From the NCBI RefSeq assembly GCF_003952525.1, contig NZ_CP034451.1, forward strand, positions 4,030,001-4,094,000: a DNA stretch of 64,000 bases, in the 5' to 3' direction. How positions within the stretch are numbered: the first letter of the stretch is position 1; each line of letters opens with the position of its first letter. The DNA is from Mesorhizobium sp. M3A.F.Ca.ET.080.04.2.1. GTDB taxonomy: Bacteria > Pseudomonadota > Alphaproteobacteria > Rhizobiales > Rhizobiaceae. The position numbers were made by a program, and so were the translations under genes. A model generated the notes under the pieces. That model was not told the origin of the DNA and did not search any database. It saw only the letters and a program-made list of their open reading frames with translations. Of the stretch, positions 31,940 to 40,133 are shown one piece after another.

Positions 31940-32263
31940 ATGACCGCGATCGGTTACGTCAACAAGCAGGAAAACGGCGCCTACAAGGGCCAGTTCAAGA
32001 CGCTCAGCGTCCGCGCCGACATCGATATCGTCCCCAACCAGGCCAAGAGCGCCGATAACCATCCCGACTTCCGGGTGCTTACGCAAGGGGTCGAAGTCGG
32101 CGCTGGCTGGATCCGCACCGGCGAGACTTCCGGCAAGGATTATGTGAGCCTGTCGATTGCAGCGCCGGAGTTCGGACCGCGCAAGCTCTACGCCAATCTC
32201 GGCCGAGCCGCCGGCCAGGACGATCACGACACCTACGCCATCATCTGGAACCCGGCCGACTGA
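31940..32263 (+). CDS. DUF736 family protein
   Basis: A 107-residue protein with the family pattern IGYVNKQENGAYKGQFKTLS, PNQAKSADNHPDFRV, GAGWIRTGETSGKDYVSLSI and PEFGPRKLYANLGRA. DUF736 proteins are typical companions of rhizobial and other alphaproteobacterial conjugation modules; a role in plasmid or ICE maintenance is suspected but unproven. The ATG follows AAAGGAGACTTCGAA. An extended frame to 31904 is leader. Confidence 0.88.
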   Translation: MTAIGYVNKQENGAYKGQFKTLSVRADIDIVPNQAKSADNHPDFRVLTQGVEVGAGWIRTGETSGKDYVSLSIAAPEFGPRKLYANLGRAAGQDDHDTYAIIWNPAD

Positions 32264-32276
32264 CCGGCCGAGATAA

Positions 32277-32308
32277 GAGCCTCGCGCCGCAGCCCCGGCG
32301 CGGGGCTC
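32277..32308 (+). terminator. Strong hairpin after the DUF736 gene
   Basis: GAGCCTCGCGCC (32277-32288) pairs with GGCGCGGGGCTC (32297-32308), 12 bp with one G-T pair. It starts 13 bp after the stop codon. No T-run follows, so termination may be Rho-dependent or the hairpin may protect the 3' end. Confidence 0.5.
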
Positions 32309-32336
32309 ATTCCCAGGAGTTCCACCCAAACCCCGT

Positions 32337-32352
32337 CCGCCCTAAAGGGCGG
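32337..32352 (+). other. Hairpin upstream of rdfS
   Basis: CCGCCC-TAAA-GGGCGG, a 6-bp stem with a 4-base loop, about 90 bp before the rdfS start. Confidence 0.35.
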
Positions 32353-32444
32353 CGAAAACTCTCCCCCGACTCTTCGCCCGTCCCCGAGACGATCTCCCTC
32401 GCCCATCCTCGCCCTCGCTTGTCCGAAGCGAAACGAGGATCATC

Positions 32445-32714
32445 ATGGACGACGAAAACGAACGCGCGGCCCGCGCGAAAAAGGGCAGCCCGTTTCTCAG
32501 CACAGCCCAAGCCGCCTTCTATATCGGGCTCTCCCAGCGCACGCTCGAAAAGATGCGGCTCAAGGGCGGCGGCCCGAAATTCCGCAAGCACGGCCGCTAT
32601 GTCCGCTATCACATCGACGAACTCGACCATTGGTCGAAAGGACACCCGCAGCACTCCATCGCCGGCGATGGCAAGGCCGGTTCCGGCCAGGGCGGCACGG
32701 GAGGCCGTTCATGA
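32445..32714 (+). CDS. rdfS: RdfS-like excisionase / recombination directionality factor
   Basis: An 89-residue winged-helix protein: FLSTAQAAFYIGLSQRTLEK, MRLKGGGPKFRKHGRYVRYH and IDELDHWSK are the excisionase-type HTH (MerR-like) signature. In ICEMlSym of strain R7A a gene of this size in the same place (before traF) is RdfS, which steers integrase IntS toward excision. GAGGA precedes the ATG. Its stop overlaps the traF start by 4 nt. High-level RdfS is lethal or destabilising in the known system, so its expression is tightly controlled. Confidence 0.88.
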   Translation: MDDENERAARAKKGSPFLSTAQAAFYIGLSQRTLEKMRLKGGGPKFRKHGRYVRYHIDELDHWSKGHPQHSIAGDGKAGSGQGGTGGRS

Positions 32715-33259
32715 GGCGGCGCCCTTCCATCCATCTGATCGGCAGCCGCCTGAGGCGTGTTCGAGCCCGTAAGACGGTCGCCTTGGCCGCGGCCGGTCTC
32801 GGTCTTTTGGGCTTCACGGCGCTGGGAAAGCCCGCCCCTTGGCTGGTCTGGAACGCCTCGGCCAGCGCGCCGATCGGCCTTTACCGCATCGCTGCGGGAG
32901 CGCTGGCGCGTGGCGATCTCGTGCTCGTGCGCCCGCCTGAATACGCGGCGTATCTCGCCGCCGAGCGCAGCTATCTGCCTCGCAATGTGCCGCTGGCAAA
33001 ACGTCTTGCAGCGCTGCCGGACGATAATGTCTGCGCCTTCAATGACGCCATCATCATCGGCGGCGACATCGTCGCGCGCCGGCTCAAAATCGACGCCGAA
33101 GGCCGACCTTTGCCATGGTGGAACGGCTGCCGAGCGCTCGGGGATAACGAGGTTTTCCTGCTCGGCAGCGACAAAAACCGCTCCTTCGACAGCCGCTATT
33201 TCGGGCCTGTTCCCACTCAAAATGTCATCGGGAGGCTCGTACCACTATGGACCGAGTGA
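32711..33259 (+). CDS. traF: TraF conjugal transfer signal peptidase (S26 family)
   Basis: A 182-residue membrane-anchored peptidase. The N-terminal helix (VALAAAGLGLLGFTAL) is followed by the S26 site WNASASAPIGLYRI (catalytic Ser in SAPxGLY), then RGDLVLVRPP, VPLAKRLAALP with the catalytic Lys, and LLGSDKNRSFDSRYFGPVP. TraF matures and cyclises the TrbC pilin in IncP-type systems. Overlaps rdfS upstream and the next gene downstream (13 bp). Confidence 0.92.
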   Translation: MRRRPSIHLIGSRLRRVRARKTVALAAAGLGLLGFTALGKPAPWLVWNASASAPIGLYRIAAGALARGDLVLVRPPEYAAYLAAERSYLPRNVPLAKRLAALPDDNVCAFNDAIIIGGDIVARRLKIDAEGRPLPWWNGCRALGDNEVFLLGSDKNRSFDSRYFGPVPTQNVIGRLVPLWTE

Positions 33260-33930
33260 CCCTCCTCTTGTTGGGCATGATCGCCATTGCGCCATGCGCC
33301 TGTTCCGCCTCGACCGGCGCTGAGCCGGTCGCCATCTCCCAAAGTCCGCAGCTGCGAAAGTGGCAGACGTTGGTATCGGAAGCAAGCCGGCGCTTCCATA
33401 TTCCCCAAGCCTGGATCTATGCCGTCATGGCTGCCGAAAGCGGCGGCAAGACAATGCGCGGCGGCCGCCCCATCACCTCCCCCGCTGGCGCCATGGGCCT
33501 CATGCAGGTGATGCCCGGCACCTATGAAGAGATGCGGGTCGAACACGGCCTTGGGCCTAACCCCCACGATCCGCGCGACAATATCCTGGCCGGCACGGCC
33601 TATCTCAGTGCCATGTATGACCGCTTCGGATTTCCTGGCCTGTTTGGCGCCTACAATGCCGGTCCCGAGCGCTACGACGAGCATTTGAAGCGTGGCAAAC
33701 CGCTGCCAGAAGAGACCGTCGAGTACCTCGACCAACTCAAGGCGGCCGGAGTTTCGGCGGCCGACATCGAGGCGTTCGAAAGCCAATCTGTCGCTCCAAA
33801 GGCGCAAATCGCTCCTCTCGGACGGTCGCTGTTCTTCATTCATGACGGTGTTCACTCAGGCGTGCGAAACGGCGATCTCTTCGTGCCGCTCGGCAAGGAC
33901 GGCGCGCAGCCGAAGGAGCCGGTGCGTTAG
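33247..33930 (+). CDS. Lytic transglycosylase (SLT domain) of the transfer module
   Basis: A 227-residue secreted muramidase that opens peptidoglycan for the mating channel. The signal peptide ends in a lipoprotein-like CACSAS stretch. The SLT domain has AWIYAVMAAESGGKTM (catalytic Glu), SPAGAMGLMQVMPGTYEEM, NILAGTAYLSAMYDRFG and LFGAYNAGPERYD. The C-terminal 60 residues are unassigned. Corresponds to the VirB1-like gene found between traF and rlxS in ICESym. Confidence 0.9.
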   Translation: MDRVTLLLLGMIAIAPCACSASTGAEPVAISQSPQLRKWQTLVSEASRRFHIPQAWIYAVMAAESGGKTMRGGRPITSPAGAMGLMQVMPGTYEEMRVEHGLGPNPHDPRDNILAGTAYLSAMYDRFGFPGLFGAYNAGPERYDEHLKRGKPLPEETVEYLDQLKAAGVSAADIEAFESQSVAPKAQIAPLGRSLFFIHDGVHSGVRNGDLFVPLGKDGAQPKEPVR

Positions 33931-34108
33931 CCATGGCGGACGGGGGCGCGTCTGGCGGGGCTGGGCGCGGAAGGCAAGATAAAGGTACCGCCTCCAGGAG
34001 GCGGTTAAATCTTTGTCTGCACATCGTTTTTCCGGGAGGCTGCCGCCGGTGCCAAGAGGGTTTGACGTGTAAGTGTCTGATTTTGCTTGATATGTCTGGG
34101 AGGCTCGC
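33931..34108. other. Candidate origin of transfer region between lytic transglycosylase and rlxS
   Basis: A 178-bp intergenic gap directly upstream of the relaxase gene, the place where oriT lies in related ICEs. It contains a strong palindrome at 33987-34005 and an AT-richer stretch (TGTCTGATTTTGCTTGATATG) before rlxS. No nic consensus was identified with certainty. Confidence 0.45.
33987..34005. repeat. Palindrome in the candidate oriT
   Basis: ACCGCCTCC-A-GGAGGCGGT is a perfect 9-bp inverted repeat about a single central base. It may be the relaxase recognition dyad or a terminator for the upstream operon. Confidence 0.55.
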
Positions 34109-36079
34109 ATTAAGGATGACGAGTTCAGGCCGAAGCTCGGCAAAATCGGGTCGCGCGGCTCGAAGGCCGGCAAACGCTATGCCGGCCAGGTTCGTGCGGC
34201 GATCAACCGGGCTGGCGGCCGGCCGCAACGCGGTGGTCGCTTCACAGGAAGCCGGACAGGGCGCGGCGGGGCGGCCGCCGCACTGCTGAAATCGCGCGAC
34301 CGGTATGCCGCCTTCCGCCAGCGCCGGGTGATCGTCAAGGCGCGGGTCGTCAAGCTCGCCGGCAAGGGCGCGGACGGGGCGCGTGCCCATCTACGCTATC
34401 TTCAGCGCGACGGGGTCACCCGCGAAGGTGAACCTGGCGAGCTCTACGGCGCCGACAGCGGCCGCGTCGACGGCAAGGCGTTCATCGATCGCGCGGACGG
34501 CGACCGCCATCAGTTCCGCTTCATCGTCGCTGCCGAAGACGGCATCGAGTACGACGACCTCAAGGCGCTGACGCGGCGGCTCATGGCGCAGATGCAGGAA
34601 GACCTCGGCACGAAGCTCGACTGGGTCGCGGTCGATCATTTCAACACCGGCCACCCGCACAGCCACATCATCGTCCGTGGCAGGGACGACCGTGGCGAGA
34701 ACCTGGTCATCGCGCGCGAATATATCTCATCTGGCATCCGCGAGCGGGCGGCCGAGCTGGTCAGCCTCGATCTCGGTCCGCGAACCGACCGCGAGATTGA
34801 GCTTCGCCTGCGCCGGGAAATGGAGCAGGAACGCTTCACCAGCATCGACCGTCGGCTGCTCAGCATGCGTGATGATGACGGCCTGGTCTCGCCGGGCGGT
34901 CCCGACGCCATTCGCCAGACGCTGCACCAGGGACGGCTGCGCAAGCTCGAGCGGATGGGTCTGGCCGCGGAGGTCGGCGCTGGCTCCTGGCGCCTCGACG
35001 ATGAGCTCGAAGCCACGCTGCGCCGCACCGGCGAACGCGGCGACATCATCAAGACCATGCACCGCGAACTGACCGGCAAGGGGCTTGCCCGCAGGGCCGC
35101 CGACTGGGTGATCCACGATCGATCCGGCGAGCCCGTCCAGTCTCTCGTCGGTCGCGTTGTCGCGCGTGGACTGGCCGACGAGATCAATGACCGCCATTAC
35201 ATGATCGTCGACGCCGTCGACGGTAAGAGCCATTGGATCAACATCGGTAGAGGCGAGGCGATGGAAACGATGCCTAATGGCTGCATCGTGCGTGTCGCGC
35301 CAAGGAACACCGAGCCGAGGCAGGTCGATCGTACCATCGCCGAAATCGCCGCCGCGCATGGCGGCCGTTACGACGTCGATATGCACCTGAAGCATGACCC
35401 ATCCGCCACCGAGAGCTTTGCGCGAACGCATGTGCGGCGGCTGGAGGCGATCCGCCGCGCGACCGGCGGCGTCGAGCGAGAGCCGAACGGCACCTGGCTC
35501 ATCGCGCCGGACCATCTCGATCGCGTCGCGAATTATGAGGGCCAGCGGGCCAGGGCCGAGCCTGTCGTTGCCGACAAGCTCTCCTCAATGGCGCTGGAGC
35601 GACAGGTCAGCTTCAACGGCGCCACCTGGCTCGACCGGGAGCTGGTTGCCGATAGACCCGAGCCTTTGCACGGATCCGGCTTCGGCCGCGACGTGAGAGA
35701 GGCGCAAGCTCGCCGGCGGCAGTGGCTGATCGCGCAAGGCCTCGCGCATAAAGAACAGGATGGGATCGTCTATCGAGCCAACATGCTTTCGATCCTGCGC
35801 CAGCGAGAACTGAACCGTGTTGCTGGCCAACTGTCGGAGGAACTTGGCCTGCCCTATGCCGAAGCGCGATCCGGAGGACGAGTAGAGGGTACGCTCCGCC
35901 GCTCCGTCGAGCTTGCCAGCGGAAAATATGCCGTCGTTGAAAAGTCGCGCGAGTTCACGCTGGTGCCATGGCGGCCGGTGCTTGAGCGCCATGTGGGCAA
36001 GGAGGTCTCCGGTGTCGTAAGTGGGGAGGGGATTTCATGGACCGTCGGCCGGCAAAGGAGCGGACCTGGTGTTTCGTGA
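34109..36079 (+). CDS. rlxS: RlxS-type conjugative relaxase (DUF3363, VirD2-like), apparent ATT start
   Basis: The relaxase nicks oriT and pilots the strand into the recipient. The HUH metal motif is WVAVDHFNTGHPHSHIIVRG (about 170 residues in), with YISSGIRERAAELVSLDLGPR after it. The conserved N-terminus reads DDEFRPKLGKIGSRGSKAGK and runs into the frame of the first GTG (34328). No ATG, GTG or TTG lies between the in-frame stop at 34088-34090 and 34328. The codon with GGGAGG before it and in the expected place is ATT (34109). Counting from there the protein has 656 residues and ends in GRQRSGPGVS. Confidence 0.88.
   Translation: MKDDEFRPKLGKIGSRGSKAGKRYAGQVRAAINRAGGRPQRGGRFTGSRTGRGGAAAALLKSRDRYAAFRQRRVIVKARVVKLAGKGADGARAHLRYLQRDGVTREGEPGELYGADSGRVDGKAFIDRADGDRHQFRFIVAAEDGIEYDDLKALTRRLMAQMQEDLGTKLDWVAVDHFNTGHPHSHIIVRGRDDRGENLVIAREYISSGIRERAAELVSLDLGPRTDREIELRLRREMEQERFTSIDRRLLSMRDDDGLVSPGGPDAIRQTLHQGRLRKLERMGLAAEVGAGSWRLDDELEATLRRTGERGDIIKTMHRELTGKGLARRAADWVIHDRSGEPVQSLVGRVVARGLADEINDRHYMIVDAVDGKSHWINIGRGEAMETMPNGCIVRVAPRNTEPRQVDRTIAEIAAAHGGRYDVDMHLKHDPSATESFARTHVRRLEAIRRATGGVEREPNGTWLIAPDHLDRVANYEGQRARAEPVVADKLSSMALERQVSFNGATWLDRELVADRPEPLHGSGFGRDVREAQARRRQWLIAQGLAHKEQDGIVYRANMLSILRQRELNRVAGQLSEELGLPYAEARSGGRVEGTLRRSVELASGKYAVVEKSREFTLVPWRPVLERHVGKEVSGVVSGEGISWTVGRQRSGPGVS
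35961..36079 (+). repeat. rlxS 3' end, left copy of a duplicated segment
   Basis: The last 40 codons of rlxS (LVPWRPVLERHVG ... GRQRSGPGVS). It shares 16 identical bases (35961-35976) and 17 identical bases GGCCGGCAAAGGAGCGG (36047-36063) with a second copy at 39947-40043. Confidence 0.8.
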
Positions 36080-36434
36080 GATGGTGTACAGCTTTTTAGC
36101 CAGCGGCGCGGGCAGCCATGCGAGCCCGCGTAGACCTTATGGCCGCACGCCCGCAATCGGTCGCATGGACCTGCCAGGCGGGGCGGCTTTGGAGCGTTCG
36201 GACCCGACACGCTGCGTGAGTGGCCAGACTTCGAGCGCTCGAAGATGCGGACTGTTGTCTGCTGGCCGGCGTTATTCCGGCTGGCCTATGACCGCGGCGC
36301 AACAGTTCACCGCTGAAGTTGCCACGGGCGAACATCGACAAGAGAAAAAACACCATTGCGCGATACAAATCGCCGTTGAAAGCGTTTAGGTTGCATGCGC
36401 TTCGCCAAGTAAACGGATACCCCAGAAGAGAGCC
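36080..36434. other. Gene-free stretch between rlxS and ietA
   Basis: No supported gene or integrase-like sequence. Presumably holds the promoter of the ietAS pair. Confidence 0.4.
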
Positions 36435-37421
36435 ATGACCACGGCCCGCCATATCGTGACGCTGCTTAAAAGCCACATTGCCGGCGACGAGGATCGTTTC
36501 CTCTCTATCGCGATGCAGCTTGCTGCGCATGAGGCACGTCAAGGCCATGGTAAGCTTGCTCAGGAGCTCAAGGATCTGGTCGACGCAGCCAAGAGCAGGG
36601 ACGCCCGGATTGTCAAGAGCAGTCGGCCGGTTCCCCTTTTTCAGCCAAAGGGCGAGCTCGCAGGGCTCCTGCATGTGCGCTATCCGGACCTGCGACTGAC
36701 CGACATGATTTTGCCGGACAGTCTGCGCTCGCGCCTGCACCGCGTGCTGGGAGAGCAGCGCCAACAAGCAAGCTTGCGCGAGCACGGGCTTGTTCCCCGT
36801 CGCAAACTGCTTCTGGTCGGCCCGCCAGGATCAGGCAAGACGATGACCGCATCGGCATTGGCCGGGGAGCTTCATCTGCCCCTTTTCACGATCGTCCTCG
36901 ATGGTTTGATCACCAAGTTCATGGGAGAGACTGCCGGAAAGCTGCGGCTTGTTTTTGATGCAATGCAGGCGACGCGGGGCGTCTACTTCTTTGACGAATT
37001 CGATGCCATCGGCGCGCGTCGAGGCGAACGCCAGGATGTTGGCGAGATTCGGCGCGTGCTGAATTCGTTTCTGCAGTTTCTCGAGCAAGACGACAGCCAC
37101 AGCCTGATTATTGCGGCAACAAATCATCCCGAGCTGCTCGACAGAGCTTTGTTCCGCCGTTTCGACGATGTCATCGAATACGCCGTGCCCGATCGGCCGA
37201 TTATAGAGGCGCTGCTTCGGGCTCGACTCGACCGCTTCGACACCAGAGGGCTTGCCTGGAACGAGGCGATCTCTCAGGCAGAGAGACTGTCGCAGGCCGA
37301 GATCACGCGCGCGGCCGACGACGCTGCAAAAACCATCATATTGCGGGGGGGGAAGCGGATCACCTCGGAAGCGCTCATCGACGCTCTGAAGGAACGCCGG
37401 CAGGCGTCGCTGTTTGAGTAG
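36435..37421 (+). CDS. ietA: IetA-like AAA+ ATPase
   Basis: A 328-residue AAA+ ATPase: Walker A GPPGSGKT (residues 129-136), Walker B VYFFDEFD (183-190), sensor-1 Asn in IIAATN, and arginine fingers in ALFRRFDDVI. Its partner, 17 bp downstream, is a subtilisin-like protease. AAA ATPase plus S8 protease pairs are known as IetAS, first described as a plasmid incompatibility/exclusion locus on a Ti plasmid and listed among antiphage systems. The ATPase presumably delivers or controls substrates for the protease. Confidence 0.85.
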   Translation: MTTARHIVTLLKSHIAGDEDRFLSIAMQLAAHEARQGHGKLAQELKDLVDAAKSRDARIVKSSRPVPLFQPKGELAGLLHVRYPDLRLTDMILPDSLRSRLHRVLGEQRQQASLREHGLVPRRKLLLVGPPGSGKTMTASALAGELHLPLFTIVLDGLITKFMGETAGKLRLVFDAMQATRGVYFFDEFDAIGARRGERQDVGEIRRVLNSFLQFLEQDDSHSLIIAATNHPELLDRALFRRFDDVIEYAVPDRPIIEALLRARLDRFDTRGLAWNEAISQAERLSQAEITRAADDAAKTIILRGGKRITSEALIDALKERRQASLFE

Positions 37422-37438
37422 CGACAGCACAGATCATA

Positions 37439-39901
37439 ATGGCAGACGATTTTCCGCGCGACCGCGCCCATATCCACCTTCGCAACAACGGCATTCGGGA
37501 AGCCTATCGGCGGCCCAACCAACTTATACATGCACCGCCGCTGCCGGCGCGTGATCGGGCGTCGCATGCTGCGGCCTTGACGCAATCCATCGAACAAGCG
37601 GTCGAAAGTGCACGCCAGCAGATTGCGGCGCGTGACCCCCAGCTGTCGGTCGGCACGCCTGGCTTTTACCTCGCGATCGATCTGCCCATGTCCGGACGGG
37701 CGGCCCTCGACCAGTTGGCCGATCGTCGCCAGCACATGGAGCTGGTCGCCGTCCATGAGCCAACTCAACCCGGTGCTCCCATCACAGCGTCGGTGTTCCT
37801 GCCGCAAAGCGCGCAAGCCTATTATTTGCGGAAAGTCGAGGCGTATCGAGACGTTGATACTGACCGCGGCAGACCGCGCAACGAGCCGCTCGTCTCCCGC
37901 ATGGAGACAGTCAGGCTGGCGACTGCACGATCGTTGTTTACCGACCACGACGACCTCTTCCCCCAGGCCGCTGACGAGCAGGTGTGGTGGGAAGTCTGGC
38001 TGCGCGACGGTCGCCGCGAGAACTTCGAGCACATTGCCGAAGCCCTGAACATCACTTTGCGCACGCATGCGGTTAGGTTTCCGGAGCGGGTGGTCATGCT
38101 GGCCCTCGCCAGCACGGCAATGCTCGACCGCATGATTGCGCACAGCGATGTCGTCGCCGAGCTGCGGCGCGCGAAGGATACGCCGTCCTTCTTCCTGGGC
38201 CTTGGCGGCGCGGAGCAAAGGGACTGGAGCGACGAGCTTCTCGGGCGCGTCAGACCGCCTCAATCCGATATTGCGGTCTGCATTCTCGACAGCGGCGTGC
38301 GTCGCACCCACCCGTTGATCGAACCCGCACTTGCCGTTTAAGACTGGCACACCGTCAAACCGGCATGGGGCAGCGACGACACACCTGCGTGGAGCGGCCA
38401 CGGGACGCGAATGGCAGGTGTCGGCCTGTACGGTGATCTGGTCCCGCTCCTGGTCGGAGGCGATCCAGTTCCATTGCCCTTTCGGCTGGAGAGTGTTCGT
38501 ATCCTTCCGCCAGAAGACGAGGCAAACGATCCAGAACTCTATGGCGCGATCACCGCGGAAGCGATCGCCCGCGCCGAGGTGCAGGCGCCGGAGCGCCGCC
38601 GCGCGATCGCAATGGCTGTGACAAGCGCCAGTCCGGCGCGTGGAAGGCCCACATCGTGGTCTGCCGCTATCGACCAACTCTGTTTCGAAGAGGAACAGCG
38701 ACGCTTGATCGTTCTCTCTGCCGGCAACATCGGCGATGACCTCATGCCGGCCGAGCATTTGACGCGCAACGATCTGGAAGCAGTCGATGATCCTTCTCAG
38801 GCCTGGAATGCGCTGACGGTCGGCGCTTTCACAGAAAAGGTCGATATCATTGACACCGACTTTTCGGGCTACGCTCCGATCGCGCCGGTCGGCGAGCTCT
38901 CGCCGCGCAGTCGCACTTCGGTCGTTTGGGACAGGCAGTGGCCGGTGAAGCCCGAGGTCGTCTTCGAAGGCGGCAATCTCGCCCATGACGGTGTGTTGCC
39001 CGGCGAGCCGATCGACGATCTGCAGATATTGACCACTTTCTGTCGACCCGAACTGCGCCACTTCACCACCCTCGGAGATACGAGCGCGGCAACGGCCCAT
39101 GCCGCACGGATGGCGGGACTAATTCTATCAGCGCGCCCCGAGCTGTGGCCTGAATCGGTTCGCGCCCTGATCGTCCACTCGGCCGAATGGACTCCGGCGA
39201 TGCGCGCACGCATCGATGCGTGCAACGGAGCGAAGGGCGAGATCCAGGCGCTCGTGCGGCGCTATGGTTACGGCGTGCCAGATCTTGGGCGCGCGCTTCT
39301 GTCAACGGTGAACGACCTCACGCTTATCGTTGAAGATGAGCTTCAGCCTTTCCAGCGCGAGGGCGGCGCGGCTGCCAAAACGCGTGACATGAAGCTGCAT
39401 CGCCTGCCTTGGCCGAAGGAGCAGCTCGCGGCGCTCGGCGCTGCCCAGCTCCGCGTCACGCTGTCCTATTTCATCGAACCCAACCCCGGTGAACGCGGAT
39501 GGACCCGCCGGCATCGTTACGCGTCCCATGGTCTTCGGTTCAGAGTAAAGTCAGCGACCGAGACAGTCGACGAATTCCGAGCCCGCATCAATCAGGCCGC
39601 TCGGGACGAGGAGGAAGGGGCGCCTGCTGGAGGCGGAGAAGAGTGGCTGCTCGGCACCTTCCGCGATCGCGGCTCGTTGCACGCCGATTTCTGGTCGGGC
39701 AGCGCCGCCGATCTCGCCGAGCGTGACGCGATCGGCGTGTTCCCGGTCGGGGGCTGGTGGAAGGAGAAGCCTTACCTGGAACGCGTCGACGCTCTGGCTC
39801 GGTACGCCCTGATTGTGACGATTCGGGCGCCTGGGGTCGATGTTGACATCTTCACACCCGTCGAAGCAGCCCTGACTGTCGAGACGTCGGTCGAGACCTG
39901 A
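37439..39901 (+). pseudogene. ietS: IetS-like subtilisin protease interrupted by an in-frame TAA
   Basis: The frame is continuous for 820 codons except for a single TAA at 38339-38341 (codon 301). Catalytic Asp is in AVCILDSGVRRTHP (residue 284), His in GHGTRMAG (residue 321), the oxyanion Asn in VLSAGNIGDD, and Ser in GDTSAATAHAARMAG (residue 549). The stop therefore separates Asp from His and Ser. Both sides are otherwise clean and read as one protein (DWHTVKPAWG follows the TAA directly), which suggests a recent point mutation (for example GAA or CAA to TAA), read-through, or a sequencing error. The C-terminal half (380-820) is a family-specific extension. Confidence 0.85.
38339..38341 (+). 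other. In-frame TAA between catalytic Asp and His of ietS
   Basis: The local reading is CTT GCC GTT TAA GAC TGG CAC. No start codon is available before M325 (38411), which is past the catalytic His, so re-initiation cannot restore a full active site. Confidence 0.85.
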
Positions 39902-39946
39902 TGCAGCACTGTCCAAACCGGCCAACAACGGAGGTTTGACCAGCCT

Positions 39947-40043
39947 CTGGTGCCATGGCGGCTGGTGCTGGATCATCACGTCGGCACGGGATCATGCGCG
40001 GAGGACGATAGGCCGGCAAAGGAGCGGGCCAAGCGTGTCATAA
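39947..40043 (+). pseudogene. Second, decayed copy of the rlxS 3' end
   Basis: The segment encodes LVPWRLVLDHHVG and, after a shortened and frameshifted middle, GRQRSGPSVS followed by TAA (40041-40043). These are the same C-terminal residues that end the intact relaxase at 36079. The two copies bracket ietAS. Confidence 0.8.
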
Positions 40044-40133
40044 TGGCGCCCATGGTCACGCCCACAAGCCGCGCCCCCTGCGTCTACGGAGAGGTGCGCG
40101 TCTGCTTAGGCGGCCGAGACATCGCTTACCTGA

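Noticed and set aside
31032..31943. A 303-codon open frame on the plus strand
   Set aside because: No ribosome-binding site or motif, Ser/Pro/Arg-rich composition typical of GC-rich non-coding frames, and it overlaps the structured DUF736 leader.
36096..36785. 229-codon minus-strand frame between rlxS and ietA
   Set aside because: Half of it is antisense to ietA and the rest has no motif or start signal.
37274..39100. A 608-codon minus-strand frame across ietA/ietS
   Set aside because: Antisense shadow of two clearly conserved genes; composition is Arg/His-rich with no family motif.
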